Assembly: GCF_030519475.1 (NCBI RefSeq) | Contig: NZ_JAUMKD010000001.1 | Location: 1,717,449 to 1,781,448 of the forward strand | DNA length: 64,000 nucleotides | Direction: 5' to 3' | Source of the DNA: Micromonospora sp. C28SCA-DRY-2 | GTDB taxonomy: Bacteria > Actinomycetota > Actinomycetes > Mycobacteriales > Micromonosporaceae | Shown here: positions 46,011 to 53,459 of the stretch, piece after piece | How the letters are laid out: every line of letters begins with the position of its first letter | Numbering within the stretch: position 1 is the first letter of the stretch | Program-made: the position numbers and the translations under genes | Notes under the pieces: model-generated | The model's input: only the letters and a program-made list of their open reading frames with translations | Told to the model about the DNA's origin: nothing | The model's database searches: none

Positions 46011-47828
46011 TTGACCACCTTTGCTGATCCCAGCACGTTTCCGTCCGCCTTCGACGCCCCCACCGGAGACTCCACCGAATCGGCCGCCGCGGTGACCGCC
46101 GCCGAGCCGGCCGCCGCGACGCCGGCCCCCGACTTCGCCGCGCTGGGGCTGCCCCAGCCGCTGGTCCGCGCGCTCGCCCGGCAGGGCATCACCACCCCGT
46201 TCGAGATCCAGCGCGCCACCGTGCCGGACGCGCTCGCCGGCCGGGACGTCCTCGGCCGGGGCCAGACCGGCTCCGGCAAGACCCTCGCCTTCGGCCTGCC
46301 GGTGCTGGCCCGGGTCGCCGCCGGGGAGCGGGCCCGGCCGCTGCACCCCCGGGCCCTGGTCCTGGTGCCGACCCGGGAACTGGCCATGCAGGTCAACGAC
46401 GCGCTGCTGCCGCTCGGCAAGGCGGTCGGCGTGTTCCTCAAGACCGCCGTCGGCGGGGTGCCGTACGACCGGCAGATCGACGCGCTGCGGCGCGGCGTGG
46501 AGATCGTCGTGGCCACCCCGGGGCGGCTCGGCGACCTGATCGAGCGGGGCGTCTGCAACCTCGACGACGTCGAGGTCACCGTGCTCGACGAGGCCGACCA
46601 GATGGCCGACATGGGCTTCCTGCCGGAGGTCACCGAACTGCTCGCCAAGACCCCGGCCGGCGCGCAGCGGCTGCTCTTCTCGGCCACTCTGGACGGTGAC
46701 GTCGACGCGCTGGTCAAGCGGTTCATGACCGACCCGGTCACGCACTCCACCGCGCCGCCGACCGCCGCGGTCTCCACCATGGACCACCACCTGCTGCTGA
46801 TCCCGCCGCACGACAAGTTCCCGGTGGCGGCGTCGATCGCGGCCCGGGATGGCCGGACCATGGTCTTCGCCCGGACCCAGCTCGGCGTGGACCGGCTGGT
46901 CGAGCAGCTGGCCGCGGTGGGCGTACGGGCCGGCGGGCTGCACGGCGGCAAGACCCAGCGGATGCGTACCCGCACCCTGGCCGAGTTCCGTGAGGGCCGG
47001 ATGAACGTGCTGGTCGCCACGGACGTGGCGGCCCGGGGCATCCACGTGGACGGCGTGTCGCTGGTGCTGCACGTCGACCCGCCGAAGGACCCGAAGGACT
47101 ACCTGCACCGGGCCGGGCGCACCGCCCGGGCCGGCGAGTCGGGCGCGGTGGCCACCCTGGTCCTGCCCAAGCAGCGCCGGACCACCCTCGCCATGCTGGA
47201 GAAGGCCGGCGTGGAGCCGGCGCAGACCCGGGTGCGGGCCGGCGACCCGGCGCTCGCCGAGCTGACCGGCGCCCGCGAGCCGAGCGGCGTGCCGGTGCGC
47301 AACGAGCCCGAGGAGCCGCGCCGGCACGGCGACCGGCCCGGCGGCCCGCGCCGCTTCGGCGACCGCGACGGCCGGGCGGAGCGCCGCTTCGGCGACCGGC
47401 CGCAGGGCGAGCGCCGATTCGGCGACCGCCCGAGCGACGGTCACGGCGGGCGGAGCGAACGACGCTTCGGCAGCCGGCCGGGCGACGAGCGCGGCTACGG
47501 CGCCCGCAGCTTCGAGGACCGGGGCGAACGGCGCTACGGCGACCGACCGCAGGGCGAGCGCCGCTACGGCGACCGCCCGACCGACGGCCGCGGCTACGGC
47601 GCCCGCGGCTTCGAGGACCGGGGCGAGCGACGCTACGGCGACCGGCCGCAGGGCGAGCGGCGCTACGGCGACCGCCCGACCGACGGCCGCGGGCACGGGG
47701 ACCGGCCGCAGGGCGAGCGGCGCTACGGCGACCGGGGCGGGTTCCGGCCGGAGGGCCGGGGCCGCGACGACCGGCCGCGCGACGACCGGCGCGGCCACAG
47801 CGGCCGGCCGCCGGCGCGTACCCACTGA
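46011..47828 (+). CDS. DEAD-box ATP-dependent RNA helicase with Arg/Gly-rich repeat tail
   Basis: A 605-residue RNA helicase. I favour the TTG start at 46011 (TTFADPSTFPSAFDAPTGDS) because GAAAGG lies 7 bases upstream and residues further upstream are Arg-rich without conservation. Motifs: FAALGLPQPLVRAL (Q-motif region), GQTGSGKT, PTRELAMQV, VLDEADQMADMGF (DEAD), SAT and HRAGRTARAG. After about residue 420 the tail is basic and repetitive, built from RRYGDRPQGE/RRFGDRP units, including two 33-residue near-identical repeats. Such tails bind RNA and promote condensate-like assemblies. Likely roles are cold adaptation, ribosome assembly or RNA decay (CsdA/RhlE-like). Confidence 0.9.
   Translation: MTTFADPSTFPSAFDAPTGDSTESAAAVTAAEPAAATPAPDFAALGLPQPLVRALARQGITTPFEIQRATVPDALAGRDVLGRGQTGSGKTLAFGLPVLARVAAGERARPLHPRALVLVPTRELAMQVNDALLPLGKAVGVFLKTAVGGVPYDRQIDALRRGVEIVVATPGRLGDLIERGVCNLDDVEVTVLDEADQMADMGFLPEVTELLAKTPAGAQRLLFSATLDGDVDALVKRFMTDPVTHSTAPPTAAVSTMDHHLLLIPPHDKFPVAASIAARDGRTMVFARTQLGVDRLVEQLAAVGVRAGGLHGGKTQRMRTRTLAEFREGRMNVLVATDVAARGIHVDGVSLVLHVDPPKDPKDYLHRAGRTARAGESGAVATLVLPKQRRTTLAMLEKAGVEPAQTRVRAGDPALAELTGAREPSGVPVRNEPEEPRRHGDRPGGPRRFGDRDGRAERRFGDRPQGERRFGDRPSDGHGGRSERRFGSRPGDERGYGARSFEDRGERRYGDRPQGERRYGDRPTDGRGYGARGFEDRGERRYGDRPQGERRYGDRPTDGRGHGDRPQGERRYGDRGGFRPEGRGRDDRPRDDRRGHSGRPPARTH
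47496..47693 (+). repeat. Two tandem 99-bp in-frame repeats in the helicase gene
   Basis: Units 47496-47594 and 47595-47693 encode YGAR(S/G)FEDRGERRYGDRPQ followed by GERRYGDRPTDGRG, differing mainly by one Ser/Gly change. A partial third unit (HGDRPQGERRYGD) follows. The period is a multiple of three, so copy-number changes keep the frame. Confidence 0.85.
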
Positions 47829-47927
47829 CCCTGTCCACGAGCCGAAACGCCGCCGCGGAGCCGGAGCTTCGCGGCGGCGTTCGCGCATGCCCTGCCGACG
47901 TGGGCCGGGTCGCGTAACGTCCGGCTC

Positions 47928-48554
47928 ATGCCGACCATGCCGAAGTCGCTGTTCTGGACCCGGACGGACACCGCCGGCGCCGAGCACGCCCGGTTCGACG
48001 ACACCCGCGGGTTGACCGCGCGGGGCACGCAGCTGGCCGTGGACCCGATCCCCTACACCTGCCGCTACCAGCTGGCCACCGACGAGGGGTGGGCGAGCAC
48101 CCGGCTCGAGATCGAGGTCGAGGGGGCGGGCTGGCTGCGCAGCGTACGCCTGGAACGGGCGGCCGACCGGTGGCGGGTGACCACCGCCGAGCAGGGTGAC
48201 CTGGACGGCGCGCTGACCGCCGCCGGCCACCCGCCGGCCGGGCTGCCCGGCACCGACGACCCGGACCGGCTGGCCGACGCGCTCGACATCGACCTCGGCG
48301 GTTCGGCGCTGTTCAACATCCTGCCGGTACGCCGGCTCGGGCTGACCGACGCGCCGCCGGACACCGCGCGGCGGATCACCGTCGCCTGGGTGCTGGTGCC
48401 GAGTCTCCAGGTGGTCCCGGCCGAGCAGGTCTACACCGCGCTGGGCCCGGGCCGGGTCCGCTTCGCCAGCGACACCTTCACCGCCGACCTGGAGCTGGAC
48501 CCCGACGGATACGTCCTGCGCTACCCCGGCCTCGCCGAGCGCGCCACCGCCTGA
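47928..48554 (+). CDS. Putative glycolipid-binding domain protein
   Basis: A 208-residue soluble protein resembling the putative glycolipid-binding family (PF06475-like). It has KSLFWTRTDTAGAEHARFDD, TCRYQLATDEGWASTRLEIE, DIDLGGSALFNILPVRRL, and YTALGPGRVRFASDTFTADL at the C-terminus. The ATG at 47928 has no SD. TAACGT (47914-47919) ends 8 bases upstream and could be a -10 element for a leaderless transcript. A second ATG at 47937 is possible. Function in the family is only inferred from fold similarity. Confidence 0.78.
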   Translation: MPTMPKSLFWTRTDTAGAEHARFDDTRGLTARGTQLAVDPIPYTCRYQLATDEGWASTRLEIEVEGAGWLRSVRLERAADRWRVTTAEQGDLDGALTAAGHPPAGLPGTDDPDRLADALDIDLGGSALFNILPVRRLGLTDAPPDTARRITVAWVLVPSLQVVPAEQVYTALGPGRVRFASDTFTADLELDPDGYVLRYPGLAERATA

Positions 48555-48597
48555 CCCGCCCCTCGCCCCGCGCCGGCCGCCGAGCCGCTCGTTCACC

Positions 48598-48635
48598 GAA
48601 AGAGTGGCCATTTCCCAGGGAATGGCCACTCTTTC
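48598..48635. terminator. Intrinsic-type terminator with T-rich tail
   Basis: A perfect 15-bp stem, GAAAGAGTGGCCATT (48598-48612) with AATGGCCACTCTTTC (48621-48635), and an 8-base loop, followed by TCTGTTC. It lies between convergent genes and has A/T-rich flanks that give a U-rich 3' side in both directions. It is the only hairpin here resembling a classical Rho-independent terminator. Confidence 0.85.
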
Positions 48636-48676
48636 TCTGTTCGGGCAGCGCCAGCGGGCGCGGGGGGCGGGCGGGG

Positions 48677-49768
48677 TCAGGCGGGCCAGGCGCCGGTGGT
48701 GAGGAAGCGTTCGACGGTGGCCAGGTGGGGGGCCAGGTCGAGGCCCTGGGCGGCCACCCAGGAGTCGGCGTAGTAGGTGTCGGCGTACCGGTCGCCGGAG
48801 TCGCAGATCAGGGTGACCACCGAGCCCTGCCGGCCGTCGGCGAGCATCCCGGCGATCAGCCCGAACGCGCCCCAGAGGTTGGTGCCGGTCGAGCCGCCCA
48901 CCCGCCGGCCGAGCACCGCCGAGGCGGCCCGCATGGCGGCCAGCGACGCGGCGTCCGGCACCTGGACCATCCGGTCCACCACCGAGGGCAGGAAGGACGC
49001 CTCCACGCTCGGCCGGCCGATCCCCTCGATCCGGGAACCCCGGCCGGTGCGCACCGACCAGTCGGCCGCCTGCCAGGCGGGGTAGAACGCGGAGTTCTCC
49101 GGATCGACCACGCAGAGCTTGGTGGGCAGCCGGCGGTAGCGGGCGTACCGGCCGATGGTGGCGCTGGTGCCGCCGGTGCCCGCACCCACCACGATCCAGG
49201 CCGGCACCGGGTGGCGTTCCAGGGCGAGCTGCGCGTAGATCGACTCGGCGATGTTGTTGTTGCCCCGCCAGTCGGTGGCCCGCTCGGCGTAGGTGAACTG
49301 GTCCATGAAGTGCCCGCCGGTGTCCTCGGCCAGCCAGCGCGCCTCGACGACCACCCGTGCCGGGTCCTCGACGAGGTGGCAGCGGCCGCCCTGGAACTCG
49401 ATCTGGGCGATCTTCTCCGGCGAGGTGGAGGCCGGCATCACCGCGATGAACGGCAGCCCGAGCATCCGGGCGAAGTACGCCTCGGAGACCGCCGTCGAGC
49501 CGGAGGAGGCCTCCACGATCGTGGTCTCCGGGCCGATCCAGCCGTTGCAGAGCCCGTACAGGAAGAGCGAGCGGGCCAGCCGGTGCTTCAGCGAGCCGGT
49601 GGGGTGCACCGACTCGTCCTTCAGGTAGAGGTCGATCCTCCACTCCCTGGGCAGCGGGAAGGGCAGCAGGTGGGTGTCGGCGGACCGGTTGGCGTCGGCC
49701 TCCACGGTGGCGATCGCCTCGGTCACCCACGCCCGGCTGGCCTCGTCGCACCGGTCGAGATGAGTCAC
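48677..49768 (-). CDS. cds1: PLP-dependent cysteine synthase-like / L-cysteine desulfhydrase (Cds1 type)
   Basis: A 363-residue fold-type II PLP enzyme. The PLP lysine is Lys61 in [12 protein letters not shown]. Other motifs are [20 protein letters not shown], the phosphate-binding [19 protein letters not shown], and [16 protein letters not shown] near the end. This pattern matches the mycobacterial Cds1 group, which degrades cysteine to pyruvate, sulfide and ammonia and supports redox homeostasis and respiration. A cysteine synthase role is the alternative. GTG 49768 is the start ([15 protein letters not shown]). An SDR gene lies 22 bases upstream in the same direction. Confidence 0.82.
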   Translation of the reverse strand: MTHLDRCDEASRAWVTEAIATVEADANRSADTHLLPFPLPREWRIDLYLKDESVHPTGSLKHRLARSLFLYGLCNGWIGPETTIVEASSGSTAVSEAYFARMLGLPFIAVMPASTSPEKIAQIEFQGGRCHLVEDPARVVVEARWLAEDTGGHFMDQFTYAERATDWRGNNNIAESIYAQLALERHPVPAWIVVGAGTGGTSATIGRYARYRRLPTKLCVVDPENSAFYPAWQAADWSVRTGRGSRIEGIGRPSVEASFLPSVVDRMVQVPDAASLAAMRAASAVLGRRVGGSTGTNLWGAFGLIAGMLADGRQGSVVTLICDSGDRYADTYYADSWVAAQGLDLAPHLATVERFLTTGAWPA

Positions 49769-49790
49769 GCCGGAAACCTAACAAGGCCGG

Positions 49791-50618
49791 TCAGGGCCGC
49801 TCCGCGCCGCCCCGGCGGCGCTGCCGGCGCTGACCGGCCCGGCCGACGGCCCCGATCACCGGGGTCAGCCCGACGGCGAGCCGGGGCAGCGTGTCCAGCA
49901 GCCGCACCTGCGCGCCGCGCCAGCGCGGCAGGCTGACCACCGGCCGGGGCCGCCGGGCCAGCCGGACGGCCCGCGCGGCCACCCGCTCCGGCGTGAGCAG
50001 CGTGCCGGTGAAGGAGACCGCCGCGCCGGGGTCGTCCAGCCGGTCGTGCAGCATCGGCGTCCAGATCCCGTCCGGGCACAGGCACGACACGTGTACGCCC
50101 CGGTGCCCGGCCGCCCGCAGGTCGGCCAGGGTGCCCAGGCTGAACGCGAGCAGGGCGTGCTTGCTGGCCGCGTAGACGGTCTCGCCCGGTGCGGCGATCA
50201 GCCCGGCCAGCGAGACGACGTTGAGCACGTGCCCGTGCCCCTGGGCGCGCATCAGCGCCAGCGCGGCCAGGGTGCCGTTCATCGCGCCGAGGGTGTTCAC
50301 CTCGACGATCCGCCGCCGGGTCGCCGCGTCGTGCGCCCACGAGGGCCCGGTGACCAGGATCCCGGCGTTGTTCACCCAGAGCCCGAGGCCACCCCGGTCG
50401 GCCGCCTCGGCGGCCACCGCCGCGCAGGCCGCCTCGTCGCGGACGTCGAGCGGGCGGGACCAGCCACCGAGCGGGGCGGCGGCCTCGGCCACCGCGGCGG
50501 CGTCGAGATCGGTGAGGAGCACCGGCCAGCCGTCGGCGTGCAGGGCGGCGGCGAGCGCCCGGCCGAGGCCGCCGGCGGCACCGGTCACCACGGCGGCTCC
50601 GGGCGCGCTCGGGCTCAT
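49791..50618 (-). CDS. Short-chain dehydrogenase/reductase (SDR)
   Basis: A 275-residue classical SDR. The cofactor motif TGAAGGLG is at about 12-19, the acidic residue is in LTDLD, and the NNAG motif follows. The catalytic pattern is Ser in NVVSLAG and Tyr/Lys in YAASK. The basic C-terminal tail (GRAGQRRQRRRGG) is unusual and follows a weakly hydrophobic LAVGLTPVIGAVG segment, so membrane association is possible. The substrate is unknown. It is probably co-transcribed with the downstream cds1-type gene. Confidence 0.88.
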   Translation of the reverse strand: MSPSAPGAAVVTGAAGGLGRALAAALHADGWPVLLTDLDAAAVAEAAAPLGGWSRPLDVRDEAACAAVAAEAADRGGLGLWVNNAGILVTGPSWAHDAATRRRIVEVNTLGAMNGTLAALALMRAQGHGHVLNVVSLAGLIAAPGETVYAASKHALLAFSLGTLADLRAAGHRGVHVSCLCPDGIWTPMLHDRLDDPGAAVSFTGTLLTPERVAARAVRLARRPRPVVSLPRWRGAQVRLLDTLPRLAVGLTPVIGAVGRAGQRRQRRRGGAERP

Positions 50619-50770
50619 CGGCGCACGCTACCGCCGCCGCCCCGGACCGCGCCAGAGCCCGAGCCGACCGCCCGGGGCCCTGTGCGGCGGACCATCCGCG
50701 TTTCCCGTGGACCGCGCCGGAGAACCCGGGCAGCCACGGCGGAGGCGGAAGACGGCGCGGGGCGGTCGGC

Positions 50771-51229
50771 TCAGGCGGAGGGCGGGGTGACCGGTTGCGG
50801 GCGGTTCTCCCACTTGGTCGACAGCGCGATGCCGGTGCGGGTGGAGGCCACCCCCGGCGTCCGGTTCAACCGCACGATCAGCCGCTCCAGCTCGGCGATG
50901 GTGGTCACCCGCGCCTTGAGCAGGAACGACTCGACGCCGGCCATGAAGTAGCAGGACTCGATCTCGGGTATCGCCCGGAACGCCTCCAGCACGTCGTCGG
51001 TGTCGGCGCCGGAGTCCTCGATGATGCCGATCAGCGCGGTCACGCCGAGCCCGACCGCCTCGGGCTCGATCTCCGCCCGGTACGCCCGGATCACCCCGCC
51101 GGCCTCCAGCTTGGCGACCCGTTCGTGCACGGCGGGGGCGGAGAGGCCGACCTGTCGGGCCAGTTCGGCGTAGGACAGGCGGGCGTTGCCGCGCAGCAGC
51201 TCCACGAGGCTCAGGTCGATGGCGTCCAC
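50771..51229 (-). CDS. Lrp/AsnC-family transcriptional regulator
   Basis: A 152-residue regulator with an N-terminal HTH (LVELLRGNARLSYAELARQV then GLSAPAVHERVAKLEAGGVI). The C-terminal RAM ligand-binding domain follows (AYRAEIEPEAVGLGVTALIG to RTGIALSTKW). GTG 51229 (VDAIDLSLVELL). It is divergent from bldC across a 269-base gap. A target near by is plausible but not shown; amino-acid-responsive control of the SDR/cds1 genes is one guess. Confidence 0.9.
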   Translation of the reverse strand: MDAIDLSLVELLRGNARLSYAELARQVGLSAPAVHERVAKLEAGGVIRAYRAEIEPEAVGLGVTALIGIIEDSGADTDDVLEAFRAIPEIESCYFMAGVESFLLKARVTTIAELERLIVRLNRTPGVASTRTGIALSTKWENRPQPVTPPSA

Positions 51230-51498
51230 GGAATGTAGACCCTAGTCGCAGAGGCGTAACGCCGGGCGTTCGGCATCCGTTGGATATAACAGCAGGTGAC
51301 TGTTCGCAGACCGACGGTGACGGGAGAGCAACGCCGGTACCATTTACTAACTTCCCACTCAGTGCGTTTTTCGCGTTTGGCGGACAGGCCAGGTCGCTGG
51401 TGCTGTAATTGCCATACGTCCCTCATGACGGCTCTGGGCTCGCACCGGCCGGGGGCAGTGTGTTCAGCCGGGGGCTTCGTCGACGCGAGGAGGGGGCT

Positions 51499-51765
51499 GT
51501 GGACACTGGAGATCGCCTGCTGACACCGGGAGAGGTCGCCGCACTGTTTCGGGTTGATCCGAAGACTGTGACGAGATGGGCAGCGGCGGGCCGGATAGGA
51601 AGCATCCGGACTCCAGGCGGGCATCGCCGGTTTCGGGAATCCGAGGTGCGCGCCCTGCTGGAAGGGGAGGGCATGCTGGACGAGGCGGAAGACGTGGGCA
51701 AACCGCGCAACGTGGGCCCCGCCGCCTCGACCGGGCCCGGTCCGGCCAACGCCGGAATGTACTGA
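51499..51765 (+). CDS. bldC: BldC-type MerR-like developmental regulator
   Basis: An 88-residue DNA-binding protein. Residues ~7-55 match the BldC wHTH: LLTPGEVAALFRVDPKTVTR, WAAAGRIGSIRTPGGHRRFR and ESEVRALL. In Streptomyces, BldC binds cooperatively to direct repeats to hold back sporulation genes. The C-terminal ~30 residues (acidic then Gly/Pro-rich, ending NAGMY) are not part of the Streptomyces core. GTG 51499 follows GGAGGGGG. The 269-base upstream gap is A/T-rich in places (51336-51380), consistent with its own promoter. Confidence 0.93.
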   Translation: MDTGDRLLTPGEVAALFRVDPKTVTRWAAAGRIGSIRTPGGHRRFRESEVRALLEGEGMLDEAEDVGKPRNVGPAASTGPGPANAGMY

Positions 51766-51810
51766 GGATCGGCACGCGGACCGGGCGCGGGGTCCGGTCC
51801 GCGTCCTGAC

Positions 51811-52440
51811 TCACGCCCGGGCCGCGCCCAGCTCGCCCGACCAGCGCCGGAACAGGGTGTGCGGCACGCCCAGCGAATCCAGCACCTTGCCGGCCACGAA
51901 GTCCACCAGCTGCGCGGCGGAGGCCGCCGCACCCGCGCCGTAGAAGCCCGGGCTCGCCGGGAGCACCACCGCACCGGCGTCGTGCAGCGCGATGAGGTGT
52001 TCCAGATGGCTACGGGTCACCGGGGTCTCCCGCGGCACCACCACCACCGGCCGCCGCTCCTTGAGGTTGACCTCGGCCGCCCGTTGCAGCAGGTCCTTGG
52101 AGAGGCCGATCGCGATGCCGGCGCAGGCCGCCGTGCTGGCCGGCACCACCGCCATCCCGCGCACCGGGTAGGAGCCGCTGCTCGGCCCGGCGGCCAGGTC
52201 ACCGGCGGGCCAGTGCCGCACGTCGGCGCCGGCCAGGTCCCGGCCCAGCCAGGCGGCGAGGTCCTCGGCCCAGTGCCCGTCCCGGAACGGTCGGCCGGTC
52301 TCGTCGAGGAGGGTCAGCCGGGCCGCCCGGGAGACGATCAGGTCCACCGGTTGCCCGGCGTCGAGCAGCCCCCGGACGACGGCCGCCGCGTACGGGGTGC
52401 CGGACGCCCCGGACACCCCGACCACCCATGGCTCGCGCAT
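51811..52440 (-). CDS. ubiX: Flavin prenyltransferase (UbiX family), menaquinone-linked
   Basis: A 209-residue UbiX-type enzyme that makes prenylated FMN, the cofactor of the neighbouring UbiD-type decarboxylase. Motifs are GVSGASGTPYAAAVVRGL (FMN site), VVPASTAACAGIAIGLSKDL, RRPVVVVPRETP and LPASPGFY. The start is ATG 52440 (MREPWVVGVSG) behind GGAGG with short spacing. It lies in the cluster ubiD-ubiA-ubiX (transcribed in that order), which serves the late steps of the futalosine pathway. Confidence 0.92.
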   Translation of the reverse strand: MREPWVVGVSGASGTPYAAAVVRGLLDAGQPVDLIVSRAARLTLLDETGRPFRDGHWAEDLAAWLGRDLAGADVRHWPAGDLAAGPSSGSYPVRGMAVVPASTAACAGIAIGLSKDLLQRAAEVNLKERRPVVVVPRETPVTRSHLEHLIALHDAGAVVLPASPGFYGAGAAASAAQLVDFVAGKVLDSLGVPHTLFRRWSGELGAARA

Positions 52441-52547
52441 GCCCTCCAGCCTGCCTGGTCGCCGCCGCCGGCCGTCGACCGGCCCCGGATAGCCGTCGCC
52501 GCGCACCGGGCCGCCGGCCGATCCGCGCCGCCGGCGACCCGACCCCG

Positions 52548-53459
52548 TCAGGGCCGCAGGCCGAGCCGGACCACGAGGTCGAGCAGGGCGAACGCGAACA
52601 GCGCGATGCCGACGAAGCCGTTGGCGGTGAAGAACGCCCGGTTGACCCGGCTCAGGTCGGTCGGACTGACCACCAGGTGCTGGTAGCCGAAGGCGACAGC
52701 GGTCAGCGCCAGGCCGATCCACCAGAGCCAGCCGAACCCGACCAGCGCGCCGAACCAGACGAAGAGCGCGAAGGTCACCACGTGCGCGATGGTCGACGCG
52801 TGCAGGGCGAACCGCAGCCCGTACCGGGCCGGCACGCTGTGCACGCCGATCTGCCGGTCGATCTCGGCGTCCTGGCAGGCGTAGATCAGGTCGAAGCCGC
52901 CGATCCAGAGCCCGACCGCCGCGCCGAGCAGCCAGGCCGGTCCGGAGCCGTCCAGGGTGCCGGTGACCGCGAGCCAGGCGCCGACCGGGCCGACCGCCTG
53001 GGCGACCGCGAGGATGGCGTGCGGCCAGTTGGTGAACCGCTTGCCGTACGGGTAGACCACCAGCGGCACCACGGCCAGCGGCGCGAGTGCCAGGCAGAGC
53101 GGGTTGAGCAGGGCGGCGGCCGCCAGGAAGACCACCAGCGCGACGGCCGCGCCGGTCCAGGCCGTACGGAGGCTCACCGCCCCGGTGACCAACTCGCGCC
53201 CGGCGGTACGCGGGTTCCGCGCGTCGATCCGCCGGTCGAGGATCCGGTTGGCGGCCATCGCGAACGTCCGCGCCCCGACCATCGCCACGGTGATCAGCAG
53301 CAGGTCGAGCCAGCGCACCCGCCCGCCGTCGACCTGCATCGCGGTCAGCGCCGACAGGTACGCGAACGGCAGCGCGAAGACCGAGTGCTCGATCGCCACC
53401 AGCTTGAGGAAGGACTTGACCCGGCCCGGCCGTTCGACCGGGGCGTCGACGACGGCCAT
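52548..53459 (-). CDS. mqnP: UbiA-family prenyltransferase, menaquinone pathway (MqnP type)
   Basis: A 303-residue membrane prenyltransferase attaching the polyprenyl chain to the naphthoate nucleus. The first Asp-rich motif is NRILDRRIDARNPRTAGREL. The second is DLIYACQDAEIDRQIGVHSV. About nine helices are predicted. ATG 53459 shares one base with the UbiD-type stop (TGATG). The 4-hydroxybenzoate prenyltransferase family is the formal alternative. The absence of ubiquinone in actinomycetes and the gene context support MqnP. Confidence 0.9.
   Translation of the reverse strand: MAVVDAPVERPGRVKSFLKLVAIEHSVFALPFAYLSALTAMQVDGGRVRWLDLLLITVAMVGARTFAMAANRILDRRIDARNPRTAGRELVTGAVSLRTAWTGAAVALVVFLAAAALLNPLCLALAPLAVVPLVVYPYGKRFTNWPHAILAVAQAVGPVGAWLAVTGTLDGSGPAWLLGAAVGLWIGGFDLIYACQDAEIDRQIGVHSVPARYGLRFALHASTIAHVVTFALFVWFGALVGFGWLWWIGLALTAVAFGYQHLVVSPTDLSRVNRAFFTANGFVGIALFAFALLDLVVRLGLRP

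Noticed and set aside
45900..49784. 1294-codon minus-strand open frame across the DEAD-box, glycolipid-binding and Cds1 genes
   Set aside because: It crosses three well-supported genes and an excellent terminator; the composition is Gly/Arg/Val low complexity typical of antisense frames.
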